64,000 nt of DNA from Candidatus Pelagibacter communis (GCF_012932795.1 NZ_LANA01000002.1:62001-126000); one strand, 5' to 3'; numbered from the stretch's first letter, positions 54,136 through 62,245 are shown. The notes: generated by a model from the sequence alone, not told the origin. Made by a program: numbers and translations.

Positions 54136-54728
54136 AAAGGTTAAAAATATCAAGTAGCGAAGCTCCTAATTTTATAGGGTGTTGGTCTTTAAATGAAGAT
54201 ATTATTTCTGATAAAATAATTGAATTTTTTGAAAACAATAAAGATCTCCAACATCAAGGAGCTACAGGCACCGGTGTTAATACTAAGTATAAAAAAACAA
54301 CAGATATTACAATTAATCCAAATAAATTAGCTGAACCGAATTATGAAATCTTCAAAGTCTATTTTGAAAAACTTCATGAGTGTTACGAAGATTACAAAGA
54401 TCAATGGCCTTTTGTAGATAAATTTATCAGTAAAGTGAACATCGGATCATTTAACGTACAAAAATATTTACCTGGAGATCACTTTTCAAAATTACACTCA
54501 GAAAGAACACATATTTCAGCTTTACACAGAGTTTTTGCATTTATGACATACTTAAACGATGTTAGCGATGGAGGAACAACTGATTTCGAGTTTTATAAAT
54601 TAAAGATAAAGCCAGAAAAAGGTAAAACTTTAATTTGGCCAGCAGAATGGACGCATGCACATACTGGCTCAGTTTTAAAAAGTGGTTCTAAATACATAAT
54701 TACTGGCTGGCTGCATTTTCCAGCTTAA
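54132..54728 (+). CDS. Prolyl-hydroxylase-like 2OG-Fe(II) oxygenase
   Basis: This 198-residue protein has the P4H-type double-stranded beta-helix core: FNVQKYLPGDHFSKLHSERT, FAFMTYLNDVSDGGTTDFEF, KPEKGKTLIWPAEWTHAHTG and KYIITGWLHF. The first metal site reads His-Ser-Glu instead of the common His-x-Asp; the distal His is in THAHTG. The 2OG-binding basic residue is probably the Lys in GSKYIITGW. The substrate is unknown, and the coupled TPR protein may recruit it. Confidence 0.82.
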   Translation: MKRLKISSSEAPNFIGCWSLNEDIISDKIIEFFENNKDLQHQGATGTGVNTKYKKTTDITINPNKLAEPNYEIFKVYFEKLHECYEDYKDQWPFVDKFISKVNIGSFNVQKYLPGDHFSKLHSERTHISALHRVFAFMTYLNDVSDGGTTDFEFYKLKIKPEKGKTLIWPAEWTHAHTGSVLKSGSKYIITGWLHFPA

Positions 54729-54876
54729 ATTTTATTTTTATATATTCAAGTTTTTTTCTTGTTTCATGGTCTATATAAAGCTTTATAAAAAAATTTAGTA
54801 TTAATTGTAATATAAATTTGAGATTGTTTAAAATTAAGCTTTAATCAATTTAAATTAGATAGTAAGTATTTTTCTG

Positions 54877-55683
54877 ATGAACTTATTAAATACAAAAGAA
54901 TATAAGATATACTCTAGTTTTTTAAATACTTTAGCTAAGGATCTAAATAAATTTTATTATTCAAAACTTAACAAAGCTTTCAAGGTATCTAATAAACTAA
55001 AAAGCAAAGGATATGATCCTGTTACTACATCTGATATTGCATTTGAAAAATTCATTAGATTGAAGATAAAAAAAAAATTTCCAAATCATCAAGTGATAGG
55101 TGAAGAATTTGGATATAAAAAATCAACTAGTGACTATACATGGATCATAGATCCGATTGATGGTACAAGATCATTTGTAATAGGTAATCCAACGTGGAGT
55201 AATTTAATATCTTTAAATTTTAAAGGTAATCCTGTTGTAGGATTGGCAAACTTTCCAATTTTAAATAAATATTATTTAAATTTTAATAGTAAAAGCTCAT
55301 TTGTTTTTGAAAATAGTAAAAAAAGAAAAATTTCTGTTTCAAAAAATATATCATTTAATCAAATTAAAGTATCAGGGGCATTTCATGGTGCAATCTCTCT
55401 TAAACAACAAATGAAAATTCCTAAGGTTCTAAAATTAATGCAATTTCCTACAGCAGATGCATTAAGTTATTCCCATTTATGTGAAGGAAAAATTGATGTT
55501 GTATTTCAAGCAACAAATAAAATTTGGGATATACATCCATTAATACCAATTATAAGAGCTGCAGGAGGTGTGGTTACTACTTGGGAGAATAAAGATGCGG
55601 TTAATGCTGGAAGTATTTTAGTTTCAGCAAATCAGTCTCTTCACAACAAAATGCTTAAACTTTTAAAACCTATTTCAAAATAG
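54877..55683 (+). CDS. hisN: Inositol monophosphatase family phosphatase, histidinol-phosphatase-like
   Basis: This Mg-dependent phosphatase has 268 residues. It shows the family metal sites VIGEEFG, YTWIIDPIDGTRSFVIGNPT, and WDIHPLIPIIRAAGGVVTTW. Alphaproteobacteria use members of this family (HisN) as histidinol-phosphatase; inositol monophosphatase or 3'-phosphoadenosine phosphatase are alternatives, so the symbol is tentative. A 148-bp AT-rich gap with no visible motif precedes it, and its stop TAG directly abuts the next ATG. Confidence 0.82.
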   Translation: MNLLNTKEYKIYSSFLNTLAKDLNKFYYSKLNKAFKVSNKLKSKGYDPVTTSDIAFEKFIRLKIKKKFPNHQVIGEEFGYKKSTSDYTWIIDPIDGTRSFVIGNPTWSNLISLNFKGNPVVGLANFPILNKYYLNFNSKSSFVFENSKKRKISVSKNISFNQIKVSGAFHGAISLKQQMKIPKVLKLMQFPTADALSYSHLCEGKIDVVFQATNKIWDIHPLIPIIRAAGGVVTTWENKDAVNAGSILVSANQSLHNKMLKLLKPISK

Positions 55684-56253
55684 ATGCAAAAATTACCTGA
55701 TAAAGCTCAAAATGTTTTAGATTTTTGGTTTAAAGAGACACCACCTAAAAAAAGATTTCAAAAACATAAAGATTTTGATTTGTTAATTAAAGAAAAATTT
55801 TTAAAAGACTATGAATCAGCTAGCAAGAATGAATATGATGACTGGCAAGATAGTGCTCTAGGATGCTTAGCATTAGTTATTCTTTTTGATCAATTTTCAA
55901 GAAACATTTTTAGAGATAATAAAAAAGCTTATGAGCAAGATCATAAAACAAGACTGATTGTAAATGATGCAGTGTATGCAGGTTTTTTGGAAGAGATGGA
56001 TGAAAGTCAAAGATTATTTATGCTTTTACCCTTAATCCATAGTGAAGAGATAACCGATCATGAAATGGCTTATTACTTGATGGATAAATATTTGAAAGAT
56101 CATTCTGGAATTATTGAGATTAAGAAGTTTTGGCAAGATCATACCAAAGCTATAAAAAAATTTCATAGATACCCCCATCGAAATCAAGTGTTAAATAGAA
56201 AATCTACCCTAGAAGAAATTGAGTTTCTTAAAGAACCAAATTCATCTTGGTAA
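55684..56253 (+). CDS. DUF924 protein
   Basis: This 189-residue protein is of the DUF924 family, helical and TPR-like in known structures. It shows VLDFWFKETPPKKRFQKHKD, LGCLALVILFDQFSRNIFRD and FMLLPLIHSEEITDHEMAYY, then HRYPHRNQVLNRKSTLEEIE. The function is unknown. It directly follows the phosphatase gene with no spacer. Confidence 0.9.
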   Translation: MQKLPDKAQNVLDFWFKETPPKKRFQKHKDFDLLIKEKFLKDYESASKNEYDDWQDSALGCLALVILFDQFSRNIFRDNKKAYEQDHKTRLIVNDAVYAGFLEEMDESQRLFMLLPLIHSEEITDHEMAYYLMDKYLKDHSGIIEIKKFWQDHTKAIKKFHRYPHRNQVLNRKSTLEEIEFLKEPNSSW

Positions 56254-56259
56254 GATTTA

Positions 56260-56604
56260 ATGAATTTAAAATTTATTTATAAAATTTGCTTAAAATCAGA
56301 ATTAGATGATGCAAAAAATAAAAATCAATTTTTAGGTTCCAAAAAAGATTTGGAAGATGGCTTTATTCATTTCTCAGGAGAAGATCAGGTTAAAAGTACA
56401 CTTAAAAAATTTTATTTAAATCAAAAAGGTTTAATTCTATTAAAAGTAGATACTTTAAAGCTTGATCATTTACTTTGGGAACAAGCATCAGATGGAAATA
56501 TGTTTCCTCACTTATACTCTCCACTAGATATGACTAACGTAGTTAATGAAATTGAAATTACTTTAAGAGATGATGGTTCACACGTATTACCAAGTAACTT
56601 TTAA
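56260..56604 (+). CDS. DUF952 protein
   Basis: This 114-residue DUF952 protein shows FIYKICLKSELDDAKNKNQF, DGFIHFSGEDQVKSTLKKF and MFPHLYSPLDMTNVVNEIEI. Its structural family is related to ADP-ribosyltransferase-like folds, but function is not established. It lies 6 bp after DUF924 and ends the operon. A GC-rich hairpin starts at its stop codon. Confidence 0.88.
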   Translation: MNLKFIYKICLKSELDDAKNKNQFLGSKKDLEDGFIHFSGEDQVKSTLKKFYLNQKGLILLKVDTLKLDHLLWEQASDGNMFPHLYSPLDMTNVVNEIEITLRDDGSHVLPSNF

Positions 56605-56642
56605 GGGGGACACCCTTTCAGAAAACTCCAAAAGAGTTCCCC
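56605..56642. other. GC-rich hairpin after DUF952
   Basis: AACTC (56624-56628) and GAGTT (56634-56638) form a stem with a CAAAA loop, extended by GGGG (within 56605-56609) pairing with CCCC (56639-56642) across a bulge. It lies in a small GC-rich patch that stands out from its surroundings. Confidence 0.55.
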
Positions 56643-56664
56643 TATAATTTAGCGATATACGCAA

Positions 56665-56682
56665 AATCCATAATAATGGATT
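56665..56682. terminator. Hairpin with T-rich tract, candidate terminator of the DUF952 operon
   Basis: AATCCAT and ATGGATT form a perfect 7-bp stem around AATA. On the plus strand it is followed by GTTATGTTTTTGTTTTTC, giving an intrinsic-terminator shape for the operon ending with DUF952. Confidence 0.5.
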
Positions 56683-56786
56683 GTTATGTTTTTGTTTTTC
56701 TTAACTTTGATTACTAAATCACACCAGTTATGTGTCAGGCGGTGATAAATTCATAATCGCGCCTCCTTTGTTGATAAAATAAATAT

Positions 56787-56816
56787 AACATTTTTGAAAA
56801 CTTCATTCAAAATGTT
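56787..56816. terminator. Hairpin downstream of SMR gene, candidate terminator
   Basis: AACATTTTTGAA (56787-56798) pairs with TTCAAAATGTT (56806-56816) with one bulged T and a 7-nt loop. On the minus strand it is followed by ATATTTATTTT, fitting termination of the SMR operon. The same bases contain the -35/-10 pair of the candidate small transcript. Confidence 0.5.
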
Positions 56817-56894
56817 TATTTAAATAAGCTTGTTGAATACAACCTAGCTAAGTAGTAATATCTCGATAATTTATCAAACCTTTATCAAAAAGCT

Positions 56895-57230
56895 TTAATT
56901 CAATTTTCCTAAATAGTTAACCATAACAACTCCAGTTATTATTAAGATAATTCCAATTAATCCGTATAAATTTGGAATTTGATTATATTTAATCATAGCA
57001 AATGCCACAACACCCACAACTGTTAATCCGCTGTAAGTAGAATAGGCAAACCCCACTGGAAGTGCATGCATAGCTTTTGCAATGCAAAATAAGCAAACCA
57101 TCATCAGTAGATACATGTAAATTATTGGTAGAGTCTTTGTGAAACCTTCAGATATTTTTGCAAAACTATTAGCAGCTATTCCAGCAAAAATACCAACTGC
57201 TAAAAACAAATATCCAAATAAAGGTTTCAT
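56895..57230 (-). CDS. SMR-family-like membrane protein 1 (no Glu14)
   Basis: This small membrane protein of the EmrE/SMR fold has 111 residues and four segments. It aligns to EmrE around KISEGFTKTLPI (EmrE KFSEGFTRLWP), the LPVGFAYSTYSGL segment, and the last helix GLIGIILIITGVVMVNYL. The essential proton/drug-binding Glu14 of EmrE aligns with a Gly in IFAGIAANSFAK. It is therefore unlikely to be a proton-coupled drug exporter of the EmrE type. It is the last of three tightly linked genes with a related copy two genes upstream, and the two may form a heterodimer. Confidence 0.85.
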   Translation of the reverse strand: MKPLFGYLFLAVGIFAGIAANSFAKISEGFTKTLPIIYMYLLMMVCLFCIAKAMHALPVGFAYSTYSGLTVVGVVAFAMIKYNQIPNLYGLIGIILIITGVVMVNYLGKLN

Positions 57231-57232
57231 AA

Positions 57233-57478
57233 TTAATCCTTAGTTGCAATTCTATTAACAATTGCCTTAGCAACTGGCCCCATAATAAATGCTGCAACTA
57301 TTGCCACAGGAAAAGCAAAAGTAAATGCATTAAAATACCTATCAAAAAATCCATCATTAAAACCTGTATTAACCAAAGTAACAATACAACTCATAATTAT
57401 ACTCATACCAAAAGACATTATGATTAGAAACATAGGTTGAGAAAAATTTTTAGGTAACATAATTTTATTTATTTTCAA
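57233..57478 (-). CDS. DUF2798 membrane protein
   Basis: This 81-residue protein has two membrane segments and fits DUF2798: MFLIIMSFGMSIIMSCIVTL, VNTGFNDGFFDRYFNAFTFA and FPVAIVAAFIMGPVAKAIVN. The function is unknown. It overlaps the upstream SMR gene by 14 bp and lies 2 bp before the downstream SMR gene, a sandwich that suggests a shared membrane complex. Confidence 0.85.
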   Translation of the reverse strand: MKINKIMLPKNFSQPMFLIIMSFGMSIIMSCIVTLVNTGFNDGFFDRYFNAFTFAFPVAIVAAFIMGPVAKAIVNRIATKD

Positions 57479-57797
57479 GTAAGTTTACCATTAAAACACC
57501 AGTGATAATTAAAATTAAACCTATTATAGAATAAATATTTGGTATTTGGTTAAATCTAATAATACCCACAACTACAGTTGAAATAATTGTTAATCCAGCA
57601 AACGATGCATAAGTAATTCCCATTGGGATATTTTTCATTACCATAGACAATGCATACATGCATAAAACTATTGTAATTCCTGTAATAATACTTGGAAGGA
57701 GAAGGGTAAAACCTTCTGCACTTTTTGCGAAACTATTTGATGTTACTCCTAGAACAACTGCTAGAATTAGAAATCCATATGAAGTAGCGAGACTCAT
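57465..57797 (-). CDS. SMR-family-like membrane protein 2 (no Glu14)
   Basis: This 110-residue four-segment protein parallels the SMR protein at 56895-57230: SNSFAKSAEGFTLLLPS, KNIPMGITYASFAGLTIIST and SIIGLILIITGVLMVNLL. The position equivalent to EmrE Glu14 is again Gly (VVLGVTSNSFAK). It is the first gene of the three-gene unit. Paired SMR proteins usually keep Glu14 in at least one partner, so the double loss is notable. Confidence 0.85.
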   Translation of the reverse strand: MSLATSYGFLILAVVLGVTSNSFAKSAEGFTLLLPSIITGITIVLCMYALSMVMKNIPMGITYASFAGLTIISTVVVGIIRFNQIPNIYSIIGLILIITGVLMVNLLENK

Positions 57798-57842
57798 TCA
57801 TTAACATTAAATGAAATCTCGCTAAATATATATAATTATTTA

Positions 57843-58049
57843 TTAGCTTTTAAAAAGCTCCATAGCTTTACCTAATAATTCTTCTGATTTTGCGTGATCA
57901 CCAGCATTATGAGCTTCCATTCCTTGATCTCTTAGCATTTGTGCTTCTGCAATTTTATCATCTATGCTTTTTGACATCATTGGGCATGAACCAGCATAAA
58001 CTGAACTTGTAAAAAGTACTAAGAATAAAGTCATTACTATTTTTTTCAT
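57843..58049 (-). CDS. Small secreted protein
   Basis: This 68-residue protein has a clear Sec signal (MKKIVMTLFLVLFTSSVYA). The mature part has one Cys (GSCPMMSKSIDDKI) and a helical, TPR-like tail (GMEAHNAGDHAKSEELLGKA). ATG 58049 is preferred because it begins the signal peptide; the longer frame adds an unrelated hydrophobic stretch. The function is unknown. The repeat-like tail suggests a periplasmic interaction module. Confidence 0.7.
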   Translation of the reverse strand: MKKIVMTLFLVLFTSSVYAGSCPMMSKSIDDKIAEAQMLRDQGMEAHNAGDHAKSEELLGKAMELFKS

Positions 58050-58194
58050 ATTTTTCCTGTTGTTATTGATTAAACTTAATAAGATAATAAGAATATTAAA
58101 CACTAAAGACAAAACCATTATTGTCACTTGGCATGTGCAAAATGCCTCAACAAGGTAGTTAGCTATTTAAGGTTAATTTTGTTATTATTTATGT

Positions 58195-58611
58195 ATGATT
58201 GAAAAATTTAACGGAGTTTTTTATTTAATTTTATTTGTAATACATTTTTTAGGTGTTGGAGCTTATGCTTATCAAATGATTATTGGAAACCAAAGATTTA
58301 GAAATAAATTTAATATAGATGAAACTGCTACAGCAACAATGAGAATGATTGGCGCTATATTTTTAGGTACTTTCCTGATGGCAATTTATATTATGTTTGT
58401 AAGACCCAATGGTGTTGAGGATACATGGGCATTTTTCAATTTAGTTTTTGTTCAAAACCTTTGTGTATTAATTGTTAATACTTACTCAATTAAGATTAAT
58501 AAAATCGGCGTAAGATTACCATCAAACGAGGCTGTAGTCGCGCCACTAATTTTTACAATCATTAGTGCAGCTCTTTGTTACGGATTAGCTGATAAAATTT
58601 ATATTTATTAA
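58195..58611 (+). CDS. Unknown four-helix membrane protein
   Basis: This 138-residue integral membrane protein has four hydrophobic segments: FYLILFVIHFLGVGAYAYQM, MRMIGAIFLGTFLMAIYIMF, AFFNLVFVQNLCVLIVNTYS and APLIFTIISAALCYGLADKI. No family was recognised. It is a single gene whose TAA shares TTAA with convergent cysK. Confidence 0.72.
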   Translation: MIEKFNGVFYLILFVIHFLGVGAYAYQMIIGNQRFRNKFNIDETATATMRMIGAIFLGTFLMAIYIMFVRPNGVEDTWAFFNLVFVQNLCVLIVNTYSIKINKIGVRLPSNEAVVAPLIFTIISAALCYGLADKIYIY

Positions 58612-59609
58612 AGCCAGTCAGGAAAAGGCAATCCTTTTTCTTCTAGAAATTTTTTATTAAACATTTTAGTTGCGTACTTTTCACTTTTATCACAAAGAAT
58701 GGTAACAATGGTTTTTCCAGGACCTAATTCTTTACCCATTCTAATCGCACCAGCAATATTAATTCCACAACTAGTGCCAAGGCTTAATCCTTCATTTTGA
58801 ATTAAATCATAAAGAATAGGAAGAGCCTCATGATCATCAATAGAGTAAGCGTCATCTATTTTGGCATCCGCAAAGTTTTTAGTTACTCTACTTGATCCAA
58901 TCCCTTCAGTAATTGATCCTCCTTCAGATTTTAGTTCACCATTCTTTATATAGTTATAAAGAGCAGATCCTTTTGGATCAGATAAATAAATCTTGATATC
59001 TTTATTCTTTTCTTTAAGTGCATTACTTACTCCTGAAATTGTTCCACCAGTTCCAGATGAACACACAAAACCATCAACTTTACCTTCAGTTTGATCCCAA
59101 ATTTCTTTTCCAGTTCCATCGTAATGACCTTTAGCATTTGCAACGTTGTCAAACTGATTAGCCCAAACAACACCACTGTTATTTGATGGTCTTAGTTCAT
59201 TAGCAAGTTTTGCTGCAACTTTTACAAAGTTTGCATCATCTTTATAAGGTTTAGCTGGAACTAGACGTAAGTCAGCACCAATATTTCTAAGTAGGTCTTT
59301 TTTTTCTTGAGTTTGATTGTCGTTCATTACAATTATTGTTTTATAACCAAGTGAATTACCAAGAAGACATAAACCTATACCGGTATTACCAGCTGTACCT
59401 TCAACAATAGTTCCACCTTTTGAAATTAGTTTTTTGCTTTCAGCATCTTTAATTAAAGCAAGTGCTGCTCTATCTTTTACAGAACCACCTGGATTCATAA
59501 ACTCAGCTTTACCATAAATATTGCAACCAGTAATTTCTGAAGCAGCTCTTAGTTTAATGAGTGGCGTATTGCCAATGCCTGAAATAAAATTGTCATGAAA
59601 ATTTTTCAT
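58608..59609 (-). CDS. cysK: Cysteine synthase (O-acetylserine sulfhydrylase)
   Basis: This PLP enzyme makes cysteine from O-acetylserine and sulfide (333 residues). It shows GIGNTPLIKLRAASEITGCN, EFMNPGGSVKDRAALALI with the PLP Lys, VEGTAGNTGIGLCLLGNSLG, and VCSSGTGGTISGVSNALKE. A C-terminal YATKMFNKKFLEEKGLPFPD is seen in the CysK2/CBS-like group. It forms an operon with cysE (TAATG overlap). Confidence 0.93.
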   Translation of the reverse strand: MKNFHDNFISGIGNTPLIKLRAASEITGCNIYGKAEFMNPGGSVKDRAALALIKDAESKKLISKGGTIVEGTAGNTGIGLCLLGNSLGYKTIIVMNDNQTQEKKDLLRNIGADLRLVPAKPYKDDANFVKVAAKLANELRPSNNSGVVWANQFDNVANAKGHYDGTGKEIWDQTEGKVDGFVCSSGTGGTISGVSNALKEKNKDIKIYLSDPKGSALYNYIKNGELKSEGGSITEGIGSSRVTKNFADAKIDDAYSIDDHEALPILYDLIQNEGLSLGTSCGINIAGAIRMGKELGPGKTIVTILCDKSEKYATKMFNKKFLEEKGLPFPDWL

Positions 59610-60187
59610 TAATCAGAAGTATCTTTATCTGTTTCTTCAACAGCGTAAGGTTTAAATTCTTTTGTAGCTGTTCCAACATTTTTAGCAGGTATCCCAACCA
59701 TTACAGCATTTTCTGGAACGTCTTTAGTAACTACAGCATTAGCTCCAACTTTAGCATTAGCTCCAATTATTACTGGTCCTAATATTTGAGCACCCGAACC
59801 AACAACTACACAATCATTTAGTGTTGGATGTCTTTTAACCATTCTTTGTTGATTTGAATTAATACTTGGCGCAATCCCACCTAGTGTTGCCATATGATAA
59901 ATAGTTACGTTATTTCCTATTTCAGAAGTTTCACCGATTACAACACCCATACCATGATCAATAAATAAATTTTTTCCAATTTTTGCACCTGGATGAATTT
60001 CTATACCTGTTAAAAATCTTGATAGTTGAGAAATAAATCTCGCAATAAGATCAAACTTTGCTAAGTAAAAAAAGTTAGCAATTCTATGAAAAAAAACAGC
60101 TTTAACACCAGGATAAGTTAAAATTAAACTTAACTTAGATTTTGCCGCAGGATCTCTATCAATTATAGATTGTAAAAAATCATTCAT
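59609..60187 (-). CDS. cysE: Serine O-acetyltransferase
   Basis: This enzyme makes O-acetylserine from serine and acetyl-CoA, the first step of cysteine synthesis (192 residues). It has left-handed hexapeptide repeats: [60 protein letters not shown], and [20 protein letters not shown]. It lacks the long N-terminal helical domain of E. coli CysE, as in the short alphaproteobacterial form. It lies directly upstream of cysK. Confidence 0.93.
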   Translation of the reverse strand: MNDFLQSIIDRDPAAKSKLSLILTYPGVKAVFFHRIANFFYLAKFDLIARFISQLSRFLTGIEIHPGAKIGKNLFIDHGMGVVIGETSEIGNNVTIYHMATLGGIAPSINSNQQRMVKRHPTLNDCVVVGSGAQILGPVIIGANAKVGANAVVTKDVPENAVMVGIPAKNVGTATKEFKPYAVEETDKDTSD

Positions 60188-60264
60188 GAATTTAGCATTT
60201 ATTGATTAAAATTTTATATTGAACTATATAGTCATTATACAACGAATTTAAAGAGGAGAAACTT

Positions 60265-60675
60265 ATGTACAAAAACACAAATTGCTTTCATCTAGCTGTA
60301 CCATGTGGAGATCTAGAAGTAGCAAAAAAATTTTACAATGAAGCATTAGGCTGCAGATTAGATAATTCTGCTCAGGAATGGGCTGATGTTGACTTTTGGG
60401 GAAATGAATTAACTCTTCACGCAAGTGAACATAAGATGGAAAATGAAAGACATGATGTCGATATGGGAAATGTATCAGTTCCACACTTTGGTGTTCATTT
60501 GTCGAGAAAAGATTTTGATACTCTTAAACAAAGATTAAAAGATAATGGTACTAAATATTATGATGAACCTTATTTAAGATTTAAAGGCACTAAGTACGAA
60601 CAAGAAACTTTCTTTGTAAAAGATCCAAATGAAAATGTTTTAGAGATTAAAACATTAACTGCGAATGCAGATTAA
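60265..60675 (+). CDS. VOC-family (glyoxalase/dioxygenase-like) protein
   Basis: This vicinal-oxygen-chelate protein has 136 residues: NCFHLAVPCGDLEVAKKFYN with a metal-binding His, LGCRLDNSAQEWADVDFWGN, VPHFGVHLSRKDFDTLKQRL with His, and FFVKDPNENVLEIKTLT with a terminal Glu ligand. The substrate is unknown. A strong AGAGGAG ribosome binding site precedes it. It overlaps the aldehyde dehydrogenase gene by 1 bp (TAATG), so the two probably share a pathway. Confidence 0.88.
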   Translation: MYKNTNCFHLAVPCGDLEVAKKFYNEALGCRLDNSAQEWADVDFWGNELTLHASEHKMENERHDVDMGNVSVPHFGVHLSRKDFDTLKQRLKDNGTKYYDEPYLRFKGTKYEQETFFVKDPNENVLEIKTLTANAD

Positions 60676-62156
60676 TGGCTTCTGATTATAAATCTATAGC
60701 AGGCAAAATAAAATTTGAAGGTAGAGCTTTTATTGATGGCAAGTATGTTGAAGCTATTGATGGTGAAAAGTTTGAAAATATAAATCCTGCAACAGGTGAA
60801 ACTCTTTGTTCAGTTTCAAAATGTAATCATAAAGATGTTGATTTAGCAGTAAAAGTTTCAAGAAAAGCTTTTAATAGCGGAGTTTGGTCTAGAAAATCTC
60901 CAGAGTTTAGAAAAGATGTTTTGCTTAAGTTTGCAGAATTACTGAGAAAAACTGGTGAGGAAAATTCAGTTCTTGAATGTGTGGATACAGGAAAATTAAT
61001 TGGAGACTGTATTAATGAAGTAGCAAATGATGCTCCAATGCATTTTCAGTGGTATGGTGAATTAATAGATAAAGTATTCGGTAAAGTTGGACCAACAGAA
61101 CCATCATTAACGAGTTTAATTGTTAAAGAGCCAATTGGTGTTGTTGCAGGAGTTGTTCCTTGGAACTTTCCATTAATGATGGCAGTTTGGAAAATGGCAC
61201 CATCATTAGCTGCTGGATGTTCAGTTATAATTAAACCAGCAGAAGATACTCCACTTACAGCAATAAGAGTTGCTCAAATTGCCAAAGAAGCTGGAATTCC
61301 AGATGGAGTATTAAATGTTATTCCAGGTTTTGGAGATGTGGGTGAAGCACTCGGTAGACACAATGATGTTGATGCAGTTTCATTTACAGGTTCAACAGAG
61401 GTTGGTGCATTGTTTATGAAATATTCTGGTGAAAGTAATTTAAAAACTATTGGTCTAGAGATGGGTGGAAAAAGCCCATTTATAGTTTTAGAGGATGCAA
61501 AAATTTCTGATAATTTAATTGATGATGCAATTAATTCTGCTTTTTGGAATGGTGGACAAAATTGTTCTGCAAACATGAGACAAATAATTCATAGTAAAGT
61601 TAAGGATGAATTTTTAGATAAAGTTTCAAAAAAAGTTAAAGCTCTTAAAGTAGGTGATCCATTAGACCCAAGTTCAAATATGGGATCAATGATTTCTAAA
61701 AAACATTTAGCAACAGTTGATGGATTTATTCAAAAAGGAATTGATGAAGGGGCTAAACTTTTATTTGGCGGTATATCTGAAAAATCAGAAAAAGGTTTTT
61801 TTGCTAAGCCAACGTTATTTGATAATTTAAAAGAAAATATGGTAATTGCTCAAGAAGAAATTTTTGGGCCTGTATTAGGTGTTATTACAGTAAATGATAC
61901 TGAAGAAGCTTTAAAGATTGCAAGTAATTCAAAGTATGGGTTACATGCGAGTGTATTTACTCAAGATATTGATAGAGCATTTCATATGGCTAAAAGCCTT
62001 CCTTGTGGCACAGTTTCAGTGAATACTTTTTCAGAAGGAGACATTAAAACTCCATTTGGAGGGTATAAGCAATCTGGCTCTTTAAGTAGAGATCAAGGTA
62101 CTGAAGCACTTAATTCCTTTCTTCAGACTAAAACTATTTGGATTAGCCACCAATAA
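60675..62156 (+). CDS. Aldehyde dehydrogenase, PuuC/BetB-like
   Basis: This NAD(P)-dependent aldehyde dehydrogenase has 493 residues. It shows GRAFIDGKYVEAIDGEKFEN, VVAGVVPWNFPLMMAVWKMA, the catalytic Glu in IGLEMGGKSPFIVLEDAKI, and the catalytic Cys in FWNGGQNCSANMRQIIHSK. It ends with [20 protein letters not shown]. The overall pattern is closest to PuuC (gamma-glutamyl-aminobutyraldehyde dehydrogenase). Coupling to a VOC protein and a TRAP system downstream suggests use of an imported organic acid or amine, but the substrate is undefined. Confidence 0.88.
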   Translation: MASDYKSIAGKIKFEGRAFIDGKYVEAIDGEKFENINPATGETLCSVSKCNHKDVDLAVKVSRKAFNSGVWSRKSPEFRKDVLLKFAELLRKTGEENSVLECVDTGKLIGDCINEVANDAPMHFQWYGELIDKVFGKVGPTEPSLTSLIVKEPIGVVAGVVPWNFPLMMAVWKMAPSLAAGCSVIIKPAEDTPLTAIRVAQIAKEAGIPDGVLNVIPGFGDVGEALGRHNDVDAVSFTGSTEVGALFMKYSGESNLKTIGLEMGGKSPFIVLEDAKISDNLIDDAINSAFWNGGQNCSANMRQIIHSKVKDEFLDKVSKKVKALKVGDPLDPSSNMGSMISKKHLATVDGFIQKGIDEGAKLLFGGISEKSEKGFFAKPTLFDNLKENMVIAQEEIFGPVLGVITVNDTEEALKIASNSKYGLHASVFTQDIDRAFHMAKSLPCGTVSVNTFSEGDIKTPFGGYKQSGSLSRDQGTEALNSFLQTKTIWISHQ

Positions 62157-62245
62157 GAATACATAAAAAAAAGGCCCATTTAGTCTTTGACTCACTCAAA
62201 AGTTTTAAGTTAAGCTTCATTTTTAAACAAATAGAAAGAGATAAA

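Larger units (their letters stand above)
56605..56816 (-). ncRNA. Candidate small structured transcript with 8-codon ORF
   Basis: The minus strand carries a promoter-like pair TTGAAT (56805-56810) and TATATT (56782-56787) with a 17-nt spacer. It continues with AAAGGAGG (56762-56769), 7 nt and an ATG (56754) opening the ORF MNLSPPDT and TAA (56728). Two hairpins follow (56665-56682 and 56605-56642). This is the longest non-coding stretch in the window. It could be a small RNA, a leader peptide unit, or a decayed gene start. It matches no RNA family I recognise. Confidence 0.4.

Noticed and set aside
56605-56894. tmRNA, SRP RNA, RNase P or 6S RNA in the longest spacer
   Set aside because: None of their hallmark motifs are present: no tag-coding sequence with a tRNA-like CCA end, no GGAAG loop region of SRP RNA, no RNase P core, and no long 6S-like duplex.
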